Assembly (NCBI GenBank): GCA_019054805.1
Contig: JAHQIY010000009.1
Location: 3,348,001-3,412,000 of the forward strand
Reading direction: 5' to 3'
DNA: 64,000 nt
From: Brachionus manjavacas
Lineage: Eukaryota; Rotifera; Eurotatoria; Ploima; Brachionidae
In this document: positions 55,737 to 64,000 of the stretch, piece by piece
Numbering within the stretch: position 1 is the first letter of the stretch
Layout: each line of letters starts with the position of its first letter
Translations under genes and position numbers: made by a program
Notes under the pieces: generated by a model
Seen by the model: the letters and a program-made list of their open reading frames with translations, nothing else
Told to the model about the DNA's origin: nothing
The model's database searches: none

Positions 55737-56398
55737 GTGACCTTCTTACTGAAGTTTTTAATTTTACCATCTTTTCTAAATTATTTAAATGAGTTGAAAA
55801 CTTTTTGTTCAAACAATGTAAGCAAATTAAATATATTACATTTAAATGTCAACTCATTATTCTTAAAAAAAGATGAGATTTTAAATATTTCTTCGCTTAA
55901 TATCTTTGATTTAATTTCATTTAATGAAGCAAAATTAGATGAGTCTATTCCGTTCTCCTTTTTTAATGATTATAAAAAAACGTAAAGATAGAAATAGAGA
56001 TGGCGGTAGTCTACTTATTTTTATAAGAAAACACCTGAAAATATTTTATTGTGTTTTCTACGATGATTTTGAGGCCATTTCTAATGAACTTCGGTCAAGC
56101 TTTGAAAATTTTATTTTCTTTTCAGTTATAAGCCTCCTTCGATTGATAATTTTCATTTTTTTTACTTTTTAAATTGATAAATAATACTAATAAGAGAGAT
56201 GTTCTTGATGGTTATCTTTATGTGGATCATTTAAATGATGATATTAGGTTTAGAGAATTTTTAATTATTTTTTCTTTAAAGACAACTAAAAATCAACCAA
56301 CAAGAATTGGTATCAATTATACATTAAAAAATATTAAAGTTAAGTTAAGTCATTTAGATTATATTATTCTTTTAAAAACTTTGAGTCGATTTCTTTGA
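55737..56398 (+). mobile_element. LINE endonuclease-domain fragment
   Basis: Successive frames give KLNILHLNVNSLFLKKDEI, IFDLISFNEAKLDESIPFSF, then RKDRNRDGGSLLIFIRKHLK, matching the start of APE-type endonucleases (N-x-N-S, E-x-K-L-D, R-DR-GG), and then RDVLDGYLYVDHL and LSHLDYIILLKT (SDH-like end). Three frames, so decayed. It may be the 5' part of the LINE whose linker/RT lies at 57.9-58.5 kb, split by the pogo element between. Confidence 0.7.
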
Positions 56399-56820
56399 TA
56401 GTCGGCTGTCCTTTATGTGACCATAAATTCGTTTGAAAAAAAATTTTTCTATTAAATAAAAAAAAGAATATAAAGAACGTCTTTGTTAATAAAAATGACC
56501 AATAAAAAAGAATTTTTATTTTTTTTTATTTCATTTAAACAACTTACCTCGCTACTTAAAAGAAAATGCCGATCCTCAAAAAAAAACTTTCTTGATAATT
56601 GGTAAAAATTTGAACTAAGAACACTTTTGTATGTATTTTTTGATGCTGACTACGAATTTCTTATTCAAAAATTCAAAAACTTAACCGATTTTCTGTTATT
56701 TTAAAATAAAATAAGTTTAAGAAAAAAATGGGATTGGGGTTAAACCGTTAATTTCATTTATTGCAATAAATAGTGTGAATTTTCTATTTGATTGATATTT
56801 AAAAAAAAAACTTTTTAAAA
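56399..56820. other. AT-rich spacer
   Basis: Possible upstream part of the pogo-like fragment; ATTGGGGT at 56735-56742 is the inverse of ACCCCAAT at 57558-57565, which may mark its ends. Confidence 0.35.
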
Positions 56821-57470
56821 ATGCCGAGAAGTAACTTCCAAAAAACCCAAAAAGCTTATAGCGAAGAAGCTTTACAAAGTTTCAGCCATTGCCGAAATTG
56901 AAGCTAAAAAATTAAACAAACATCAAGCTTCTGTGCGCTTTAACATTCCATATTCAACATTTAACGACCGAATCAATGAAAAGTTTAAAAGACCTGCAAA
57001 TGGTAAAGGTGCTACCCCATGGATCCCTAAAGAATTTGAAACGCTTTTAGCTGAAGAGATCAAACAATTAGCTGATTGGGGTCATGGTATTAATTTTGCT
57101 AGCATTAGAAACTTTGTGAAACACTATTTCAGCAAATAAAGAGAAAACGTCAACAAAAAAAACGAGGATTAAAAGAAAGTACGGTGAAGTTTTGACTGAG
57201 AATCAAGTTTTGAAATAGTTAGAAGATGAAGTGGCAAAAAAGTTGAACAAAAAGAGGAAAAAAGTGACAATAATCAGTGATGAAGAAGATGAAGAAGAGT
57301 CTGAAATTGAAATATCTCCACTGAACGACCAAATAAGTTGTTTCAAGTTTAAAACAGCATTTGGAAAAGTCAAAACAAATCAAAACAAATGGATTTCTTG
57401 TGGGAAATGCCTTCCAAGAGGCTTTGATTTAACTATGGAATTTTTTTGTTCAAAAAAGTGTTCTAAATAG
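56821..57470 (+). pseudogene. pogo/Tigger-like transposase, deletion derivative
   Basis: Starts MPRSNFQKTQKAYSEEALQ, then after a frame change SAIAEIEAKKLNKHQASVRF and IPYSTFNDRINEKF: a psq-type helix-turn-helix. Next comes the CENP-B-type second HTH (TPWIPKEFETLLAEEIKQLA, GINFASIRNFVKHYFSK). The DDE domain is missing; the text resumes at 57231 with the C-terminal acidic tail (MAKKLNKKRKKVTIISDEED) and a Cys-rich end (CGKC...CSKKC). So it is an internal-deletion copy. Confidence 0.75.
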
Positions 57471-57880
57471 ATAAATTTTGTTTTAAATAAGGATACATAT
57501 ATTTTCTTATACTTTTTTTTGTATTTTAATTGCTAGAATTTATGTAATTCACGGATATACCCCAATGTAAGCGTTGAAACGTTGATGAAAGATCTTATTT
57601 TATTTTAACTTTAACTTTTGAACCGTTCTTTTATTTTAAATAAAGTTTTTTTTAAATAAAAGACAATATTCTCTTTTATTATTTTATATTTTTTTCGAAA
57701 AAAAAAAAATAAATCTCACAACTAATTAGCGATCAAATAAAAGAATTCACAGTTTTACCCCGTTTGACTATATTCTGATTTTTCGGTTCTAGCTAAGCTT
57801 CTAAGTATAGAAGACAAATGGAATTATATCGAAGAAAAAATAATTTGGCTATAAAATCATGCTGCCCATTAAAAGAATTT
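57471..57880. other. AT-rich spacer
   Basis: CGTTGAAACGTTGATGAAAG at 57564-57590 resembles a Penelope-like terminal motif (compare 12159-12194). No gene. Confidence 0.4.
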
Positions 57881-58560
57881 TAAAGAAAACAATATCAGTA
57901 AAGTCCTTGGTTTGATTCTAAATTAAGAAATTTTAGGGACTTTAGTTATCATAAATAATTGAATTATAGGGATGTTACTAATTTAAATGAATACAGGGAA
58001 GCTAGAAGAGAATTTAAGCAGCTTAACCTCTAAAAAATGAAAACATATTTGAGTCTAAATCCTCAAAGGATTTCAAAAATTCAAAGATTCTGGAATTTTT
58101 ATAAATCATCTATTAAAACTAGAGGGGATGCTGAATCTGACAGCTTTCCATAAGAACTAGTTTGGACTGATAGAAAAGCCAGAAATCCCGTTGATAAAGT
58201 TGCGATGTTTAATAGTTGCTTTGCATCTTTTGTGTGTTCTTCTTTTTTCCGGTGAAAATTACTCAGCTAAATTTATATTTGACGATTTTAAGGAATTAAA
58301 ATAAAAAAATTCTATAATACACCAGGTTTTTCATTTCATGAGTTTTCTATTGATGAAATCAAAAAACGCTAGATTAACTACCCTCTTCTAGCTCACCAGG
58401 TTTTGTTGGTATTCTTCCAAAATATTAAAAAGTCTTCCTGACTTCCCTTTACTTCACATACTTTTTAATGATTGCAAGCTTTCTATATTTAATAATATCA
58501 ATTTGCTTTTTACAGAATTTGTTAAAAAATTCAAAAAATTTAATTTAAATGTTTCAATGC
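57881..58560 (+). mobile_element. Decayed LINE: linker and RT start
   Basis: Frames read WFDSKLRNFRDFSYHK, EYREARREFKQLNL, ISKIQRFWNFYKSSIKTRGD, RKARNPVDKVAMFNSCFASF, FSFHEFSIDEIKK and, in another frame, SSSPGFVGILPKYLKSLPDF. This is the usual EN-to-RT linker and first RT motifs of Jockey/CR1-type LINEs. Many stops. Confidence 0.65.
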
Positions 58561-58610
58561 TTTGCTTTATTAAATAATGCAAAAAAAATCGTAATAATTA
58601 TTTTATAAAA

Positions 58611-58669
58611 TTAAATAAATGAAGTATTAATCATTCTTCATGGCATGGACACTAGTCTGTTGATTAACC
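58611..58669 (+). repeat. Dispersed repeat, copy 3
   Basis: AAATAAATGAAGTATTAATCA, GGCATGGACACTAG, CTGTTGATTAA. Directly follows a decayed LINE, as copy 2 does. Compare 10181-10254 and 23551-23614. Confidence 0.75.
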
Positions 58670-59013
58670 TTGAATGCGGATTGTAATCTAATCTTTTATC
58701 GTAATTTTGAAAATAAAGTTTTTCGAGCTTTTTAAAGCATCTTTATTCTGCAAGAAAGTCTCTGAATATTTGTAATAAATACGTTTTTAAATCAGGATGC
58801 ATTCTATCTCCATTAATAACGGGGTAATGTAAAAATAGCGGACCTGGATAGAGCATTCATAAAAAGTCACAAAAAGAAGTAAACTTATTTGATTAATTTT
58901 TTCGGTTTAGACCTTATCTAAAATATTGATTTGAATTTTGTATTAATAAAATGATCTTTAAAATATTTTATTCAAAAAATTTTTCTATCACCAAAGACCA
59001 AATTAATATTTAT
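58670..59013. other. Spacer, 3' flank of MPV17L2
   Basis: No gene or repeat recognised. Confidence 0.4.
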
Positions 59014-59603
59014 TTAATAATATTTTACATACGACAAAAATATATTCCAACAGACCAAAATAAAATTTACAAATACCACTCTTAATTCTTTTGGAATTAA
59101 AAAAAAATTTACTGCTTGACTGGGAGGCCATATTATCCAGTCTATCAGATAAATGAATGGAAATTTCTCTCCGAACTCTCTCAGACTTTCACCAAAACTT
59201 TTACCATCTAAAAGACAAACTATCATTATGAAAAGAAATGTGAAGAATGTTGCTCCATATATTTGATCGAGTAAAATTTTCTTTACTACTACTCGAAAAG
59301 ATTTTCCTGGAAATTTTGTGTCGAGATATTTATACCAGTAGAAGTTTAATGGGCCGATCACGAGACCAGAGCATGAAATTTTACCTAAAATATTTTTGTT
59401 TTATTTTTTTTAAATTCAAATAAATATATTCTCTTACATGTCCGCAAAAAATCATAGTTTTGGCTGCGTTTTTTATTTGAGTTTATTTCAATATTTTGTT
59501 GGATTGAATCGCCTAAACCACGAAGACCAACTCCAATTATTGTGTTCCCTACTACACCATATTTCAAAATAGATTTAAAGTTGAAATTTAGAAATTTCAA
59601 CAT
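59014..59603 (-). CDS. MPV17L2: MPV17L2-type mitochondrial membrane protein, two exons
   Basis: Exon 1 is 59603-59438 and exon 2 is 59384-59014, with a 53-bp GT-AG intron splitting a Cys codon; total 178 residues. It belongs to the Mpv17/PMP22 family: an N-terminal segment without charge clusters (YGVVGNTIIGVGLRGLGD), the DFLRT motif, then SGLVIGPLNFYWYKYLD, the KKILLDQIYGATFF helix, and the family hallmark WPPSQAVNFFLIP with C-terminal NFILVCWNIFLSYVKYY. The end LSYxKY and the LLDQ block match MPV17L2, an inner mitochondrial membrane protein linked to mitoribosome assembly. Four membrane segments are expected. Slightly shorter than human MPV17L2 (about 206). Intact. Confidence 0.92.
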
Positions 59604-60414
59604 TTTTGAAAATTGAAAATTTCTAACATTTATTTTGTCTTGTTAATTTAGAATCTTTTAGCTGCGTTGTTAAGTTTATTGTTTAGTCTATTTTTTTCTC
59701 ATTTATTTTACACTTATTCCATGATTATGAATTTAATTTTTTATTTTGATCTAGATTTACATTTTATCCTTAAAAATCAAAATAAAATGCTAATTAATCG
59801 CGCAGATTTTTTTTAATAATTTATTATTAAATTTTTTTAATTTAAATTTACAAGTTAAACCCATAGCTACGCTTCCTGGTAAAAATTTAATTGTTTTAGA
59901 AAAAATTAATTTTTTTAAGGCATGTATTTTGTGATGAAGCAAAAATTATCATTTGATAAAGAATAAGAAAATGATACAAAATTGTTTTTTATTTTTTTAT
60001 TTTATTGCTTCAGAAAATAAAAAAGTTAAATTTTTTTTTCACACATTAGGTTAAATATATTTTTGTGGTATAAAAATATTCATTTATTTTTTCGTGACTT
60101 TTTGCTTATCTTTGCTATTGACAAGAACTTACTTAAATTGGAATTTCAGCATTTTTTCGGTGAGCATTTCAACATTTATGAGTTACATCTCTGACTGATT
60201 GTTTTGTTATTCTATTTGATTTATTTTTTTTTATTTAATTAAAGTTTAAGTAACATTGAATAATAATATCTTACAAAAAAATCCCAGTTTGAAAAAAGTT
60301 TGCTTCCTTTAAATGGTTTTTGAAAGAAAAAAAACTTAACTTAAAAAATTTAGTCAAGAAAATTAGAGGTTATTTTTTTGTATTTTTAATTACCTTTTAA
60401 AGAGAAATTAAATG
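59604..60414. other. AT-rich spacer
   Basis: Upstream flank of MPV17L2. No gene recognised. Confidence 0.5.
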
Positions 60415-61978
60415 GAAAAAAATCGATGGGCACAGACCAAGTACATCCACTGATGCTGAAAAACCGCGCAAAAAAGATGTCAGTGCCATTGGAGATAATT
60501 TTCGCAAAATCATTAGAGACAGGAAAAATCCCAAAAGAGTGGAAAAGAGCAAATGTGTCACCGATATATAAAAAAGGAAGTAAATAAAAGCCAGTTAATT
60601 ATCGACCCGTATTACTTACGTCAGTCGCTTGTAAAGTTCTGGAAGGTATTGTCAGAGACTAACTAATGTTTTACCTTCAAGAGAATAATCTAATAATTGT
60701 AAGTCAACATGGATTTGTTCCAAAGAAAGGATGCGTAACGAACCTACTTGAAACGCTTGATATGATCACGACTGAGTTCGCCAAAGGTAATAATGTGGAT
60801 GAAATACTTTTAGACTTCTCAAAGGCTTTTGATACGGTACCGCATCAACGACTTCTTCATAAACTACGTGGTTATGGACTAGGTGAGAAAAAAGTAAGTT
60901 GGCTCGAAGACTTTTTGAGTATGAGAACTAAGCGAGTTGTACTTGGAGATGGAGTTTCTAGATGGTCAGAGGTACTGAGTGAAGTTCCGCAAGGATCTGT
61001 ATTTGGACCCCTGCTATTTGTTTTGTACATAAATGACCTACCTGACTGCGTTTCAAATAGAATGGAATTGTATGCAGATGACTCAAAAATACTCGGTATA
61101 GTTAATAATGTTTATGAGAGAGCGATGTTAAAGAAAGATCTGGATGCAGTATGTCAATGGATAGAGGTTTGGCGTATGGGACTGTGTGCTAACAAATGTA
61201 AAGTAATGCATTTCGGCAGACTAAATGAAAGGCATAAATATACACAAATAAGCAACAGGAATGTTATACTAGCGACCACAGAGTGTGAAAGGGATCTTGG
61301 AATGATAGTTTCATCAGATTTAAAAAAAGTGCTTGTGCGAAAGCGAGTAGGGTGCTTGGAATGCTAAAGCGAACGTTTACAAGTAGAGAGGAAAGACTTT
61401 GGGTAAGATTGTATATATCCATGGTGAGACCCCACCTAGATTATGCAGTGCAGGTTTGGAATCCAAGTATGAAAATGGACGTGAATGCGTTGGAAAAGGT
61501 GCAAGAGAGGGCAACAAAAATACCTTTGTCTGTAAGAAACATGCCGTATGAAATGAGGCTGACAAAATTAGGACTGACAAAGCTGAGTGAAAGAAGAGTG
61601 AGAGGGGACTTGATTGAAATGTACAAATTAGTGAATGGAATAGAAAAGGTAAGCTTGGTCAAGAATCTAGTGAAAAAATCAGAAAACAAGGGACCAGCCG
61701 GGGCTTTAAGAGGAAATAGCATCAGAGTCCAGAAAGAAAGTTTCCCAGCTCAAATTAGAAAAGATTTTGCGGCTGCAGTAAATGCCATACATGTATTTTT
61801 CTCAAACAGAGTAGTTGGAATAAGTTTCCAGAAAATGTGGTGAAATCCAAGTCAACAGCTAATTTTAAAATGGCTTTAGATAAGTTCAATGGAATCGGCT
61901 GCTACAGCTCTACACGGCCAATTTGCGGTGATGGGCTTAGACAATCAAGGTGTCGCAGAAAAAAATACTACTACTACT
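60415..61978 (+). mobile_element. CR1-like LINE, long RT copy
   Basis: RT from the fingers (KSMGTDQVHPLMLKNRA, ANVSPIYKKGSK) through LLDFSKAFDTVPHQRLLHKL, SEVPQGSVFGPLLF and LYADDSKI to the thumb and C-terminus (VRPHLDYAVQVWNPSMKMD, RRVRGDLIEMYKLVNG, HVFFSNRVV). Breaks visible: in-frame stops near 60586 and 60660, a frame change near 61350, and another near 61840. The 3' UTR ends at TACTACTACTACTACTT (61967-61982). Same family type as 12.25-13.45 and 21.1-21.9 kb. Confidence 0.88.
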
Positions 61979-61982
61979 ACTT

Positions 61983-63124
61983 TAAATATAATAGTTTAAT
62001 TTTTTGTGTTTGAATTAAAAAATGTATCTAATATTGGAATAACATTGAAAAAGTGCGATGTTTCAAATATTTTTTTCAGTTTCGAAAAAAAAATAATTTT
62101 TAGGTAATATTGCTAGCATGGAAAGCTTGTTTTTTTTTTTAATTTTGACTTAAGATGTGTGATGATGATCCTCAAGATAATATTTGTAAAAACTATCTAC
62201 GCTCTGTTTTCCTTATTTATAAATTGAGTTTTTGCTAAAATGCATCAAACTAAAGTATAAAAAGAAAAAACAAAGTTTTCCAGGTCTAGTCGGTTTGGTA
62301 AACTGTGGTTCACCTGTTACTGGAACAATTCTTGTTCTCAGGTTTTTGAACTATTAGATCACCTAATCCTTAAATTGTTCATCTATTTTGAAATTTTTTC
62401 ATACATTTAGAAAAAAACTATTGTAATATTAAAAATAAGAAAGATAAAAAATAATTACTTAGAAAAATTTAAAAGCAGGTAAAATTTGCGAAATAGATGA
62501 ATCTTTGTTTCTCAAAGTCAAACACTTGAAGGGTGAAAAATTAATTTTAATTTTCCTTAATTTTTATTTTTAATGTTTAAAGGCAAGGATTTAAGAAGAG
62601 AGCTCATTTGGGTATTTGGGATTTTTTAAATGGTAATACCAACTCAACCAAATCAGAACAAATGCTAAGCTATTTCTAAAGCTCCTTCAAATTAAAAAAA
62701 ACAAAGAAATTTTAATTGTTTATTTTTATATCAGCATTCTTTTAAATAGCTTTATTCAATTTGTTCACAATAGTCTAAATGAATGATTTATCTTTTTTTC
62801 TTTTTATTCATTTTTAATTTTTAATTTTTTTTTCACATATTTTTATTCTGAAAGAGCATTAGCTCGGTACAGATTTTCAAATAAATAAATAAATTATTTA
62901 AATGTTAAAAAAAGAATTTTCAATATTTTTTTAAATTTCCAAGTAAAAATTAAACTCGTTCTATTTCACTATCAAGTTTAATTTAAAATATGAAAATGCT
63001 TGCAATATTATTTTTTTTGTTGAAACTTAAAAAAATATTTGAAACATCGCACTTTTTCTATGTTATTCCAACATTGAATACATTTTGTGATTCAAACAAA
63101 AAAATTTTAACTATAATTTATTTT
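61983..63124. mobile_element. Inverted-repeat element with ~110-bp TIRs
   Basis: Left arm about 61983-62099, right arm about 63007-63124, inverse of each other at roughly 85 percent; a long exact block is AAAAAGTGCGATGTTTCAAA plus TATTTTTTT. The interior of about 0.9 kb has no coding frame; it includes a LINE-tail-like segment (62860-62900). It starts directly after the TAC tail of the LINE. Class unknown; target duplication not evident. Confidence 0.75.
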
Positions 63125-63546
63125 AAGTATTTTTTTTTCTTAAATATGGCTTTTTATTAATAAACATTAATAACGCTAAAAAGGTAAATTTATCGTATCG
63201 TAGCAGCACTGTTTAAAATAATTATTAGTTTTTAAGAACTCTTCGTGAAGGATTAGTTTAAACAATGAAAATGGCACAGTTAATTAAAGAATATTTTTAA
63301 ATTACATAAAAAATTTTAAATAACAGTTAAAGATATTTTATTAAAAAATGTAATTTTTGGTGAAAAATGAGAATAAGCTTATTTCATGTCGATACAAAAA
63401 GAGGATTGAATGTTTATCAATTTGAAATTTTATAAAATTAAACTTAAATTCAAATTAAACTTTGAGCCCAAGTTTAATTTTTAATAAAAAGAAAATAAAA
63501 AAAAATTTATTTAACAAATCTGATATTTTTATATTAAAAAAAATTT
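63125..63546. other. AT-rich spacer
   Basis: 3' flank of the gene at the right edge. Nothing recognised. Confidence 0.4.
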
Positions 63547-64000
63547 TTAATAAATGCTGCTCCTAGCAATTATATTGCTGTTGGTGATTGAATTTGAATT
63601 CAAAATTTTATTGTTCATTCGGTCTACAATCACTTTGCGTTGTACAAATTCCTTAAGCTTACTATTGTCTCCTTTTTTGTTTGAAAGGTCCAGACTAGCA
63701 ATAGCAATGACACCTCCGTTTTTTTTTGTATGAAAAGCCATTTCTTTATTAATATTTGTTTTGGCCAAGCTATCTCTTTTATAGTTTGACTTTCTTCTAG
63801 GATAATCAGACACTTTGTTGGTGCTAACAAAGAAGTTGATAATTTTGCCAAAAAAATTGCTCAGTGCAACCTCGAATCTGGGCTCGTCGAGCTTATTCTT
63901 TCTGATCTTGACCACATAGGGGTTCGAATTGACTATTTCATAGGCTCTTACTGTGCTCTTGCCATTCGGCGAGCAGTAGAATGACGAAACAACAATTGGT
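63547..64000 (-). CDS. 3' end of an unrecognised gene, cut by the window edge
   Basis: Minus-strand frame open from the edge of the window to the stop at 63547-63549, 150 codons. It begins in the window with PIVVSSFYCSPNGKSTVRAY and EIVNSNPYVVKIRKNKLDEP, a folded-looking segment of normal composition, followed by a basic region (YPRRKSNYKRDSLAK) and an Asn/Ser/Ile-rich tail. The DNA is clearly less AT-rich than the spacer beside it, supporting real coding. The first Met inside the window is well downstream, so the start lies to the right. No family recognised. Confidence 0.6.
   Translation of the reverse strand, partial: PIVVSSFYCSPNGKSTVRAYEIVNSNPYVVKIRKNKLDEPRFEVALSNFFGKIINFFVSTNKVSDYPRRKSNYKRDSLAKTNINKEMAFHTKKNGGVIAIASLDLSNKKGDNSKLKEFVQRKVIVDRMNNKILNSNSITNSNIIARSSIY

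Overview
The window is a strongly AT-rich animal nuclear segment: compact host genes stand among many decayed transposable elements and long low-complexity AT tracts. The gene set (LGN/Pins-type GoLoco protein, DEG/ENaC channels, UBR7, OTU1/YOD1, MPV17L2) is metazoan. Several introns are only about 33-53 bp. Together with the base composition this fits a small-intron invertebrate, possibly a monogonont rotifer; the taxon is inferred and not proven.

Layout. 1-5297: a Ty3/gypsy-type LTR-retrotransposon fossil on the minus strand, whose gag leader is duplicated in inverted orientation next to the end of pol. 7.6-8.5 kb: intronless OTU1/YOD1 deubiquitinase. 8.98-9.97 kb: a non-coding element with terminal inverted repeats. 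10.6-10.9 kb: a small secreted Lys-rich protein. 11.3-11.9 kb: Mutator-like transposase piece. 12.2-13.4 kb: LINE. 14.09-14.52 kb: hAT-type MITE with near-perfect 8-bp target duplication. 14.95-19.2 kb: three-exon GPSM/LGN/Pins orthologue with a 2.4-kb intron holding an inverted-repeat element and a PHD-like remnant. 20-23.6 kb: deleted hAT and several LINE pieces. 24-28.4 kb: two convergent DEG/ENaC channels. 31.25-33.6 kb: the 5' half of a second LTR-element fossil. 34.1-35.7 kb: a spliced minus-strand gene resembling DUF3987 P-loop proteins. 36-43.4 kb: repeats, a pol III promoter-like segment, two hAT fragments. 45.3-46.9 kb: a nearly whole LINE reverse transcriptase. 47.1-48.6 kb: a third DEG/ENaC gene, a recent duplicate of the 27-kb gene. 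49.5-50.7 kb: small Mutator-like element. 51-52.1 kb: UBR7. 53.7-58.7 kb: LINE, Tc1/mariner and pogo fragments. 59.0-59.6 kb: two-exon MPV17L2. 60.4-62 kb: LINE. 62-63.1 kb: inverted-repeat element. 63.5-64 kb: 3' end of an unrecognised gene.

The host genes show no operon-like link; they are separate housekeeping, polarity and channel genes. The most informative signals are (i) the duplicated DEG/ENaC pair, whose differences cluster in the membrane segments; (ii) the DUF3987-like spliced gene with a divergent small ORF; (iii) the inverted arms of the first LTR fossil; and (iv) several non-autonomous element families defined here from their end repeats. All identifications come from reading translations and motifs by eye; no database search was run.
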